Assembly: GCA_947305005.1 (NCBI GenBank)
Contig: CAMZCM010000005.1
Coordinates: 62,001-126,000 of the forward strand
DNA length: 64,000 bases
Direction: 5' to 3'
Source: an uncultured Prevotellaceae bacterium
GTDB taxonomy: Bacteria > Bacteroidota > Bacteroidia > Bacteroidales > Bacteroidaceae
The notes under the pieces were generated by a model. The model ran no database searches, was not told the origin of the DNA, and was given only the letters and a program-made list of their open reading frames with translations. How positions within the stretch are numbered: the first letter of the stretch is position 1; every line of letters starts with the position of its first letter. Below are positions 19,088 to 27,939 of this stretch, piece after piece. Position numbers and translations under genes: made by a program.

Positions 19088-21321
19088 ACTAGCTTGAAGT
19101 CCAGCTGTTTCTTGTCAAGGTTAGCACGGGCCACTTCTACACGAACGGGATCGCCGAGGGTGTAGCGACGGTGATGGCGACGGCCCACGAGGGCATAGTT
19201 GCGCTCGTCGAAGTCATAGTAGTCATCGTCGAGGTCGCGGAGAGGAACCATGCCTTCACACTTGGAATCAGTGAGCTCTACATATAGACCGAACTCGGTG
19301 ATGCCTGAGATGATGCCGTCGAACTCCTGTCCGAGCTTATCGGCCATGAACTCCACCTGTTTGTACTTGATGCTGGCGCGTTCGGCGAGGGCTGCTGTCT
19401 GTTCCATTTCGCTGCTCTGTTCGCATAACGCCTCATATTTCTCCTGATTGGCAGAACGGCCACCCTCAGCATATCGGGTGAGGAGACGGTGTACCATCAG
19501 GTCGGGGTAACGGCGGATGGGCGAAGTGAAATGGGTATAATAATCGAAGGCGAGGCCATAGTGACCGATGTTGACGGTGGAGTACTTCGCCTTCATCATG
19601 GCGCGCAGGGCGACCATCTCTACGAGATTCTCCTCGCGTTGGCCGTGTACTTCGTGAAGCAGGCGGTTGAGGTTCTTGCTGATGTCCTGCTTGGAGCCCG
19701 TAGTGCGGAGTTTGCGTCCGAACTTACTGACAAATTGCGACAGGTTCATGAGTTTGTCCTGATCAGGCTGCTCGTGGATACGATAGGGGAGCACCTTGGC
19801 TTTCTTACCCTTGGGTACACGTCCGATGCTCTCTGCCACCGTGCGGTTCGCTATCAACATAAACTCCTCAATGAGCTTATTGGCATCCTTCGCCACCTTA
19901 TAGTAGGTGCCTATCGGATGACCTTTCTCGTCAATGTCAAAGCGTACCTCAGGACGTTCGAAATCCACAGCACCGGCGGCAAAACGCTTCTGACGCAGGA
20001 TTTTGGCCAAGCGGTTCAGGGTGATGAGCTCATTGGCGAAATCGGCTGTAGGTCGCAGACCATGTGCTTTGTCGCCCTCAAACTCGGCACCAGGCTGTGG
20101 CGCATGGTCGCCAGGCGCCTTGTAATCCTCCTCGCTGGCTTCTCCGCGCTCTTCCAAGAGTGCTTGCACTTCCTCGTAGGTGAAGCGACGGTCGCTCTTG
20201 ATAATCGTATGTGCCAAGTGCCAGCGCTTTACTTCAGCCTTGTCGTTCATCTCGAAAATGACACTATAAGCTAACTTCTCCTCATCGGGTCGCAGGGAGC
20301 AGATGAAGTTGCAGAGGCGCTCGGGCAGCATGGGAATCGTACGATCCACGAGATAGACAGAAGTGGCGCGTTTGACAGCTTCCTTGTCGATGAGGCTGCC
20401 CTCAGTAACGTAGTGCGAGACATCGGCGATATGGACACCGATTTCATATAGGCCGTCTTTTATTTTTTTGAAGGAAAGGGCATCGTCGAAGTCCTTGGCA
20501 TCACGTGGGTCGATGGTGAAAGTCACACGGTCGCGGAAGTCCTCACGTTCAGCATAGTCGGCTGCCGTAATAGTGGCATCGATTTGCTTAGCGGCATCTT
20601 CAACAGCCTTTGGATAAGTATAGGGCAATCCGAACTCCGCCAGGATGGCGTGCATTTCGGTTTCGTTCTCTCCCGACTTGCCCAACACCTCTACAACCTT
20701 ACCAATGGGGTTCTTGGAACCTTCGGGCCACTCGATGATCTTGACGATGACCTTGTCGCCGTCCTTTCCGCCCTTGAGTTGGTTCTTGGGGATAAAGATA
20801 TCGTTGGAGAGCGTTCGGTCCTCCGTGAGCAGGAAGGCAAAGTCTTTGCGTACACTCAAGCGACCCACAAAACTCTTGTCAGCTCGTTGCAGGACAGCCG
20901 TCACCTGAGCTTCGCGGACATGTCCACGTCGGCGCGCCATCATCTGTATCTTGACACGGTCGCCGTCCATTGCGTGCAGCGAGTTGCGTTCTGCAACGAG
21001 AATGGGTTCGCCGCCATCATCGGGCAGGAAGGTGTTCTTGCCGTTATGCTTACGTTGGAAAGTTCCTTCCATGACCGTAGATTTCGTGGCCAGTGTATAG
21101 CGCATCTGTGCTTGCTCGATGATATAGTCGTCCATGAGCAGGTCGTCCAGCACATCCATGCACAGCAATTTGGCTGGATGGGTGTTGAGGTGAAGCTCAC
21201 GGAAAATGGTCTTGATATCAATCACTTCGCCGGCGCGAGATTGGAACAGGTTGACTACCTGCTCGGCCAACTGTGTCTTGTTCAGGCGGCGTCCGCCCTG
21301 TTTGTTTTTTCCCTTTGACAT
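19081..21321 (-). CDS. rnr: Ribonuclease R
   Basis: RNB domain (VTFTIDPRDAKDFDDALSFKK, HIADVSHYVTEGSLIDKEA, RYPDLMVHRLL) plus cold-shock and S1 domains (FDGIISGITEFGLYVEL). Confidence 0.96.
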   Translation of the reverse strand: MSKGKNKQGGRRLNKTQLAEQVVNLFQSRAGEVIDIKTIFRELHLNTHPAKLLCMDVLDDLLMDDYIIEQAQMRYTLATKSTVMEGTFQRKHNGKNTFLPDDGGEPILVAERNSLHAMDGDRVKIQMMARRRGHVREAQVTAVLQRADKSFVGRLSVRKDFAFLLTEDRTLSNDIFIPKNQLKGGKDGDKVIVKIIEWPEGSKNPIGKVVEVLGKSGENETEMHAILAEFGLPYTYPKAVEDAAKQIDATITAADYAEREDFRDRVTFTIDPRDAKDFDDALSFKKIKDGLYEIGVHIADVSHYVTEGSLIDKEAVKRATSVYLVDRTIPMLPERLCNFICSLRPDEEKLAYSVIFEMNDKAEVKRWHLAHTIIKSDRRFTYEEVQALLEERGEASEEDYKAPGDHAPQPGAEFEGDKAHGLRPTADFANELITLNRLAKILRQKRFAAGAVDFERPEVRFDIDEKGHPIGTYYKVAKDANKLIEEFMLIANRTVAESIGRVPKGKKAKVLPYRIHEQPDQDKLMNLSQFVSKFGRKLRTTGSKQDISKNLNRLLHEVHGQREENLVEMVALRAMMKAKYSTVNIGHYGLAFDYYTHFTSPIRRYPDLMVHRLLTRYAEGGRSANQEKYEALCEQSSEMEQTAALAERASIKYKQVEFMADKLGQEFDGIISGITEFGLYVELTDSKCEGMVPLRDLDDDYYDFDERNYALVGRRHHRRYTLGDPVRVEVARANLDKKQLDFKLVE

Positions 21322-21346
21322 GGTCTGAGTTGTTATTAGGTCTGCG

Positions 21347-21354
21347 CAAAATTA
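21347..21354 (-). promoter_or_regulatory. Bacteroidota-type -7 element (TAATTTTG) upstream of rnr
   Basis: caaaatta on the + strand, about 26 bp upstream of the rnr start. Confidence 0.45.
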
Positions 21355-21429
21355 AGTATTATTCCCGAATTACGATACACTTCTGCCAAAAAAACGCACA
21401 CTGATGGCGAATAACTCTCAACTTTTATG

Positions 21430-21437
21430 TACCTTTG
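21430..21437 (+). promoter_or_regulatory. Bacteroidota-type -7 element (TACCTTTG) for the epimerase/PAP2 operon
   Basis: TACCTTTGC about 20 bp upstream of the ATG at 21458, which supports the internal start. Confidence 0.5.
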
Positions 21438-21457
21438 CGCACCAAAATTATCTGAAT

Positions 21458-22501
21458 ATGAAGATTCTCGTTACCGGAGCCTCTGGTTTCATCGGCAGTT
21501 TCATGGTCAGCGAAGGACTGAATCGCGGGCATGAGATGTGGGCAGGAATGCGCCATTCCAGCAGCAAACAGTATTTGACGGATAGGCGTATTCGCTTTGC
21601 GGAATTAGACCTCAGCAACCCAGAGCGCTTGTGCAAACAGCTCACCGCTTATAAAAAGGAGATGGGCGGAGCATGGGACTATGTGATACATGCCGCAGGA
21701 GCCACGAAATCGCTGAAGCGCGAGGGCTTCTTCCGCACGAATACCGATGGCACACGCAATTTGGTGAACGCGCTGCGTGACTGCGAAATGATGCCGCAGC
21801 GCTTTGTCTTTGTGAGCTCGCTCAGCATCTTTGGCGCGATTCGTGAGGAGAAGATAGGAACGGATGGTTCCACGCAGTTGTATATTCCCATTACGGATCA
21901 AGACACGCCTCGACCCAATACGGCTTACGGCGAGAGCAAGCTGGCGGCAGAGAACTTCTTGCGTTCACAGGCGGATGTGCCTTGGGTCATCCTGCGTCCG
22001 ACAGGTGTTTATGGCCCTCGTGAGCGTGATTACTTTCTGATGGCGCAGAGCATCAAGCAGCATGTGGATTTTGCCGTTGGCTATCAGCCGCAGGAGATTA
22101 CCTTCGTGTATATGATGGATGTGGTGCAGGCGGCGTTTCTGGCTTGCGAACGTCCGGAGAAAGACGTCTTGCACCACGCTTACTTCCTTTCCGATGGCCG
22201 GAGCTACAACAGCCGTGCGTTCAGCGACCTCTTGCAGAAAGAGATGGGCACTCGCTTTGTGCTCCACATCAAGGCTCCGCTGTGGTTCCTCCATGCCGTT
22301 TGTGCCGTGAATGGAACGATCAGTCGTTGGATGGGCAAGCTGACCACGCTGAACATGGACAAGTACCATATTCTGGCCCAGCGCAACTGGAACTGCGACA
22401 TTGAACCTGCTCGTCGAGAATTGGGCTATGAGCCCCAATGGGGTCTTGAAGCTGGTGTGAAAGAGAGTGTGAAGTGGTACAAAGAGGCTGGATGGCTGTA
22501 G
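21458..22501 (+). CDS. NAD-dependent epimerase/dehydratase family protein (extended SDR)
   Basis: MKILVTGASGFIGSFMVSEGLNRGH, YVIHAAGATKS, FVFVSSLSIFG, TAYGESKLAAENFL, WVILRPTGVYGPRERDYF. Start reassigned from 21404. Confidence 0.93.
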   Translation: MKILVTGASGFIGSFMVSEGLNRGHEMWAGMRHSSSKQYLTDRRIRFAELDLSNPERLCKQLTAYKKEMGGAWDYVIHAAGATKSLKREGFFRTNTDGTRNLVNALRDCEMMPQRFVFVSSLSIFGAIREEKIGTDGSTQLYIPITDQDTPRPNTAYGESKLAAENFLRSQADVPWVILRPTGVYGPRERDYFLMAQSIKQHVDFAVGYQPQEITFVYMMDVVQAAFLACERPEKDVLHHAYFLSDGRSYNSRAFSDLLQKEMGTRFVLHIKAPLWFLHAVCAVNGTISRWMGKLTTLNMDKYHILAQRNWNCDIEPARRELGYEPQWGLEAGVKESVKWYKEAGWL

Positions 22502-22535
22502 GCCCTATGAAAAGTGAAAAGTGAAAGAATGAAAA

Positions 22536-23531
22536 GTGAAAAATAAGAGTTTCTCATTATTACCCATAGAGAAAGCGGGGGCGGTGTATTGCGCATTGAC
22601 CTGCGTGCTGATGGTCATTATGATGCCACAGTTGGTGAATCCTGTGGGTATGCTGGTAATGCGAGTAGAGTGGCTGGCGATGACGCTGGCTGTCATCGCT
22701 CTGTCTTGCTATTTGAAAGGTCCGTCGTTTCAAGGTCTTGCAGCCAAATACAAGGTGAATCCTTTCAATCTTTCTACTTTCCTTCGTGTCTTGGCGCAAA
22801 TGGCGTGGTTGCCGCAATGGTATCCGGACACGTATGAGTTCAATCGCAGCCTGCCAAACTTGGACCATTGTTTTGCAGCAGCTGAGCAATCGCTCTTCGG
22901 TTGTCAGCCCTCCCTTGAGTTCTGTCAGGCATTGCCTGAAACATTCTGGAGTGAGGCTTTCAATCTGGGTTACTTCAGCTACTTTCCCATGATTGCCGCC
23001 TTGACGATTTTCGTATTCTTCATGGACAGAAAGAAAGGCGATTTTGTCCGATTCCATCGCGTTTCTACGCTCATCATGACGGCATTCTTCCTCTATTACG
23101 TCATTTATATCTTCCTGCCTGTCGCAGGTCCCCAGTTCTACTTCCAAGCTGTAGGCATTGATGAGATTCTGCAAGGCCATTTCCCTGCCTTGGGCACCTA
23201 TTTCAGTGACCATACGGAAATGTTGCCGGCACCAGGCAATAACAACGGTCTTTTCAACACCCTTGTCCATATGTCGCAATCAGCAGGTGAACGTCCCACT
23301 GCTGCTTTCCCCAGCAGCCATATCGGCATCTCCACCATCCTGCTTCTGCTGGCCTATCGCTATGCTCCCCGTATTTTGCCATATTTGTTGCCTTTTTGGA
23401 CATTGTTGTGCTGTGCGACCGTTTATATCCAGGCACACTATCTCATTGATGCTATCGCAGGGCTCATCAGCGCTCCCCTGATGCTGTGGCTCAGTAGTAT
23501 GGTAGCTCGGAGAATACTCCCTAGAGGATAG
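22536..23531 (+). CDS. Phosphatase PAP2 family membrane protein (PAP2_3 / Aur1-like)
   Basis: Multi-TM; PTAAFPSSHIGISTILLLLAYRYAPR and ATVYIQAHYLIDAIAGLI match PAP2 motifs. 35 bp after the epimerase. Confidence 0.85.
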   Translation: MKNKSFSLLPIEKAGAVYCALTCVLMVIMMPQLVNPVGMLVMRVEWLAMTLAVIALSCYLKGPSFQGLAAKYKVNPFNLSTFLRVLAQMAWLPQWYPDTYEFNRSLPNLDHCFAAAEQSLFGCQPSLEFCQALPETFWSEAFNLGYFSYFPMIAALTIFVFFMDRKKGDFVRFHRVSTLIMTAFFLYYVIYIFLPVAGPQFYFQAVGIDEILQGHFPALGTYFSDHTEMLPAPGNNNGLFNTLVHMSQSAGERPTAAFPSSHIGISTILLLLAYRYAPRILPYLLPFWTLLCCATVYIQAHYLIDAIAGLISAPLMLWLSSMVARRILPRG

Positions 23532-23616
23532 TCCAGTACTCCTTCGGGAGTACTAGAGTACTTCTTAAGGAGTACTGCAGTACTCTAGTAGGAGTACTGG
23601 CTCTAGAATTAGGGGG
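23510..23616 (+). repeat. Copy B of the 22-bp hairpin-unit element: degenerate unit 23510-23531, three units, conserved tail
   Basis: Units 23532-23553 (AGTACTCC-TTCG-GGAGTACT), 23554-23575 and 23576-23597. Tail TGGCTCTAGAATTAGGGGG corresponds to TGGTTCTATAACTAATAGG in copy A. The degenerate unit supplies the stop codon of the PAP2 gene. Confidence 0.85.
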
Positions 23617-23649
23617 ACTTTGAAATCTTCTTAGGCAAGTAGAAAAATG

Positions 23650-23680
23650 AAAAGAGGCAACCATTCGGCTGCCTCTTTTT
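23650..23680. terminator. Intrinsic terminator, likely bidirectional
   Basis: AAAAGAGGCA-accattcggc-TGCCTCTTTTT hairpin between convergent genes. Confidence 0.8.
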
Positions 23681-23799
23681 CATCGTTAGTGTCCTCTATA
23701 TATTCGAGAAAAGGGGGTGAAGCTTCACAGCTTCTAAAATGCAGTTGCCTGCAAGATGTTAAAGCACTAACTGTTTTATAGAGAAAAAGCAAAAATGAA

Positions 23800-24252
23800 T
23801 CAATTAATATGGATGGTGTCTGTCAATTCCGCAGAACGGATATCCAGAGGTGTTGTCTCGTCAGCGTCTAATTCGTCTTGCCCTTGCACGGCAATAGGAT
23901 TGGTAGCGGCTTCTTGGGGAGTGCCTGATGAGCGTTCTACGGCAGAGCCGATAACGATGGCGAAGGCGACAAACGCAGCAACACGAAACAATGGACGCAG
24001 GCGGACGCGAAGCGGGATACGCTGTGCTTTGACATGATATTCACCTGTCAGCGCCAGGAGCCGTTCGTCGAAGGATTTATCAAGATGTGCCGTTGCGAGG
24101 TCTCTTTCAGCCTGAAACAATGGCTTCCACTGAAGCAGATGCTCAGGCACTTCATTCTGTGCAAAGAACTCCCGCAGGATATGTTCCTCTTCAAGGGTGG
24201 TCTCACCCTCAAAATAGCGGTCGATGAGTTGCTCTATGTACTTATAATCCAT
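23800..24252 (-). CDS. Small single-TM protein resembling the membrane (anti-sigma-like) partner of ECF sigma factors in Bacteroidota
   Basis: MDYKYIEQLIDRYFEGETTLEEEHILREFFAQNEVPEHLLQWKPLF...: N-terminal acidic helical region, a central TM segment (VAAFVAFAIVIGSAVE) and a C-terminal tail. Function inferred from architecture only. Confidence 0.55.
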   Translation of the reverse strand: MDYKYIEQLIDRYFEGETTLEEEHILREFFAQNEVPEHLLQWKPLFQAERDLATAHLDKSFDERLLALTGEYHVKAQRIPLRVRLRPLFRVAAFVAFAIVIGSAVERSSGTPQEAATNPIAVQGQDELDADETTPLDIRSAELTDTIHIN

Positions 24253-24358
24253 TGTGTGTAATGCACGTTTCTATAGAGAAGACGAATCAAGAATCCAAAA
24301 GTTACAGGTGTTAACGTCTTTTAACTTTCTAGATTGTTACAATCAAACTTCTATGAAT

Positions 24359-24366
24359 TACTTTTG
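24359..24366 (+). promoter_or_regulatory. Bacteroidota-type -7 element (TACTTTTG) for the lipoprotein-TonB-DUF4249 operon
   Basis: TACTTTTGTC about 45 bp upstream of the ATG at 24411. Confidence 0.45.
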
Positions 24367-24410
24367 TCCACAAATCGTAACAAAATCATTATCTTTAAAC
24401 TTTTGAACTT

Positions 24411-25901
24411 ATGAAAACTGTGAAATGGATTGCTTTGCCAATGATGGCAATCGCTTTAACGAGTATTTTTACTGCTTGTGGTGGTGAAGATGAGGTAACC
24501 CCGAATACTCAGACGACAGGAGGTGGTACCTCTGGCGAGACTGTTAAGGAGAAAGAGTCTGCTAGTTCTCTTACATCAGAGGAGCAGAAGGAACGTTTGA
24601 CAAAGATTGGTCAAGCTTTCTTTGAAGCTATTCCGGAGAGCGATTTCCGCGAACTGGCAGATTTGGGTACGTATATCAATAAAACCTATTGCAATAGATC
24701 TAGTAAAACGGAAGATATTGAGGATTGGGCAGATGCTTGTTTTAAAAGTCTAGCGAAAGAGGTCTTACCCGAACAGATAACAGATCAGTATTCATATTCT
24801 TATTATGATACTTGGAATGAAAGGTATTCATATTATGAATCTGTTAATATGGTTAATTATACGCGTCGAACTTATGAATTGAGTAACTTCCGCGCTCATC
24901 TGAGTTGGAATGGATCAAAATGGGTCGTTGCAGAAAGTAATACAAATGACTTTCAGGCCACCTGCATGGACAAAAATGGTAAAGTCGTAACAATTACACT
25001 GACTTCCAGCAATCAGACCAAGAAGGTGTATGTTGGCGAGTTCAAGAGAGGCAGTGATTATGATTATAATTACTATTATGATGTACAGGGCAATTATCAT
25101 TCGGTCTCTACTTATACGAAAGAAAAGGACAAGGCTTATCTGGAAGTGCCTGATTGGATAAATGTTACCCTTACACGTGGTGGCGAAACGCTTGTCATGG
25201 TGGAGGTAAAGACAGACCTCAGTTCCATGAGCAGTCCCAACTTCGATTTGAGTAAGGACGCTTTTTCTGCAACCGTAACAGCCGAGTTGGCAGGGTATAA
25301 GATTGAGACGGCACGTGTTGCAGTCCAAACTAATAAATCTAATGGTGTCACAGCCTATGTTAATATCCTAAAGAATGGCAATAAGCTCTTGTCTGTTGAA
25401 GTACAGGGTGATGCTAACATCAACGAATCCGACCTCGTTTGGAAAGAGGATGTTGATGAGGACGACTTCGAAGATGCTTTTGAGGATGCTGAAGGAAAAG
25501 TATCTCTTGCAAAAATTGATATTTTAGGGCAGATGCAGGTGACTGCAACTTGCTCTGACATTAGGAATATTGTCAATAATTTGGATGCTGCTGGTAAGTC
25601 TGCTAACAAATATGACGAATCCAAGATAAAATACTATGCCCAGGAAATCAATAAGACAGCGAACATTAAATTCTATTATGATGGCAATAATACGCTGCAA
25701 GGCTCTTTAGAAATGGAATGCGTGGCTCACACTGGTAGCAGCACAAAGTATAATGTTGAGCCTGTGGTAGTCTTTGGTGACGGTTCACGTTATAATCTTA
25801 TCAACGAAACATACTTCTCAGAAACGAACTTCAGGAGCCTCATTAATCTCTTCAAGAATTTGAAAGGACGTTATGAGGATATGATTGAGGAATATGATTA
25901 A
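24411..25901 (+). CDS. Hypothetical lipoprotein
   Basis: Lipobox-like signal (MKTVKWIALPMMAIALTSIFTACGGEDE); no recognised domain in the remaining ~470 aa. Confidence 0.8.
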   Translation: MKTVKWIALPMMAIALTSIFTACGGEDEVTPNTQTTGGGTSGETVKEKESASSLTSEEQKERLTKIGQAFFEAIPESDFRELADLGTYINKTYCNRSSKTEDIEDWADACFKSLAKEVLPEQITDQYSYSYYDTWNERYSYYESVNMVNYTRRTYELSNFRAHLSWNGSKWVVAESNTNDFQATCMDKNGKVVTITLTSSNQTKKVYVGEFKRGSDYDYNYYYDVQGNYHSVSTYTKEKDKAYLEVPDWINVTLTRGGETLVMVEVKTDLSSMSSPNFDLSKDAFSATVTAELAGYKIETARVAVQTNKSNGVTAYVNILKNGNKLLSVEVQGDANINESDLVWKEDVDEDDFEDAFEDAEGKVSLAKIDILGQMQVTATCSDIRNIVNNLDAAGKSANKYDESKIKYYAQEINKTANIKFYYDGNNTLQGSLEMECVAHTGSSTKYNVEPVVVFGDGSRYNLINETYFSETNFRSLINLFKNLKGRYEDMIEEYD

Positions 25902-27939
25902 CAAGAAGCTGGCGTTATCCAGTTTCATATTAGGTATTTACCTTCTACCCTGCCGTGTGTATGCCGAGGCCTTGGTTGCCGATAGCGACAGCACACGGCA
26001 GTTGCATCATGTTGAGGTATCGGCACAGCGGTACACCTCTCCGTTGCGTGTGCGTGCCGACGGCACACGAAAGTGGCAATTGAGTTCTTTACATAGCCTT
26101 CCAAAAATCTTAGGCAACACGGACCCTCTGCACGTTGCAGAGCTATTGCCAGGCGTGCAGACGACCTCAGAATATGATGCAGGTCTGCATATTCAGGGAT
26201 GCGACAATGCGCACAATGAAGTTTCATTGGATGGAACACCTCTCTATGGTGTTCAGCATCTGATGGGCTTCTTCTCTGTCTTCAATGCTGCACATTTCCA
26301 GACCATGACTTATGCCCCTTCGGCATCATTAGAATCTTCTTCGAACCGCTTGGGAGGACTGCTGCGAATGGAGAGCATGGATAGTGTACCGAGCCGAGCA
26401 ACGGGTGAAATATCAGTGGGACCTATGTCGTCACAAGGGACTCTTCGTCTGCCTTTAGGGCCTCGCACGCTTTTAGTGGCTTCTGCACGAGAGGCTTATA
26501 TGAATCTTTTTTATAGCCGTTGGCTGAATTTTGACGACGAGCAACTGCGATATAGCTTTGGAGACTATAATCTGACGCTTTTGCATCAGGCAACTCCACG
26601 TGATGTCCTACGTCTGAACTTCTATGGTGGCCATGACTATGTGAGCTATGACATGGGGCTTTATCAGAGTGATGGTACTCTAAAGTGGGGGAATCAGCTG
26701 CTGAGCATGGACTACCGTCATACTTTCCATGAAGACGCTGACTTGTCCCAAACAGTTTCTTATGTACGTTATGGCAATAGCCTTCATCTTCAGGAACAAG
26801 AAATCGATTTTTCACTGCCTTCTCACATCACAGACATCGGCTATCGAGGATTACTTCGATGGGGGCCATGGCGGTTGGGAGTCAATATCTCCTCACAATT
26901 CATTCAGCCTCAAAGCCCTGACCTACAAATGGAGAATCGTCTGAATTATGAACCGGCTCAATTGCAACGGGTACAACAATATTCTATTCATGGTGAATAT
27001 TATTGGCAACCCACAGATCGCCTAACTGTTCGTCCGGCTTTGAAGACGACCTGTTATGTGGATGATCAATACGCAGTTCATTTTCTTCCGTCACCTTCTC
27101 TTACAATAGATTGGCAAACTCCACATATTGGGACATTCTGTTTTCACTATGCATGGCAACATCAGCCACTTTTCCAGACGGGCTTCACCACCATTGGCCT
27201 CCCCGTGGAGTTTTGGTTAGCAGCAGGGAAATATGGGAAACCACAGGAAGCACAACATGTGTCTTTGTCGCACGAAATCATCTTTGGACGGGGGAGATGG
27301 AGCTTTTCCTCTAGCTTATACTTTAAGTACCTTAGCCATCAGATAGAATATGGGGGCAATGTTCTTGATTTCCTTTATACGAACTATGAATTAAGTCAGG
27401 AACTCTTACATGGGCAAGGTTATAACTATGGCTTTAACGTGACCCTTACTCGTCGGACAGGTTCCATCACAGGTTGGCTGAGCTATTCTTATGGACGTTC
27501 TCTGCGTCGCTTCTCGGATGCCCGCTATACAGGTCTTTATCCCTCCAATCATGAACGCCCCCATGAATTCAATGCAGTTGGCAGCTGGCGTTTGAATCCT
27601 CATTGGAGCCTCGGCGCATCGTATGTCCGTTGTTCGGGAACTCCTTTTACGGCGCCGGAGTACATCTTTTTGCTGAATCATTCTTTCATTATCCAACAAG
27701 GGGAACGGAACGCTCACCGTCTCAGCCCATATCGGCGCTTGGATATATCCGTGAATTATGATATACATCGTACATCCCGCATGGAACATGGTATCAATTT
27801 CTCCATATATAATGCTACGGCAGCTAATAACCAACTTTATTACCACTTGAGGTTCTACGAAAATACTTTTGCCTATCGCAGTAAGGGCTTTCTCTTGGAT
27901 TGGTTACCTTCTGTCAACTATTACATCAAATGGAAATAA
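25894..27939 (+). CDS. TonB-dependent receptor (plug + beta-barrel)
   Basis: Plug-like region LLPGVQTTSEYDAGLHIQGCDNAHNEVSLDGTPLYGVQHLMGFFSVFN, then a long aromatic-rich barrel ending YYIKWK. Overlaps the lipoprotein stop by 8 bp (start MINKK). Confidence 0.85.
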   Translation: MINKKLALSSFILGIYLLPCRVYAEALVADSDSTRQLHHVEVSAQRYTSPLRVRADGTRKWQLSSLHSLPKILGNTDPLHVAELLPGVQTTSEYDAGLHIQGCDNAHNEVSLDGTPLYGVQHLMGFFSVFNAAHFQTMTYAPSASLESSSNRLGGLLRMESMDSVPSRATGEISVGPMSSQGTLRLPLGPRTLLVASAREAYMNLFYSRWLNFDDEQLRYSFGDYNLTLLHQATPRDVLRLNFYGGHDYVSYDMGLYQSDGTLKWGNQLLSMDYRHTFHEDADLSQTVSYVRYGNSLHLQEQEIDFSLPSHITDIGYRGLLRWGPWRLGVNISSQFIQPQSPDLQMENRLNYEPAQLQRVQQYSIHGEYYWQPTDRLTVRPALKTTCYVDDQYAVHFLPSPSLTIDWQTPHIGTFCFHYAWQHQPLFQTGFTTIGLPVEFWLAAGKYGKPQEAQHVSLSHEIIFGRGRWSFSSSLYFKYLSHQIEYGGNVLDFLYTNYELSQELLHGQGYNYGFNVTLTRRTGSITGWLSYSYGRSLRRFSDARYTGLYPSNHERPHEFNAVGSWRLNPHWSLGASYVRCSGTPFTAPEYIFLLNHSFIIQQGERNAHRLSPYRRLDISVNYDIHRTSRMEHGINFSIYNATAANNQLYYHLRFYENTFAYRSKGFLLDWLPSVNYYIKWK

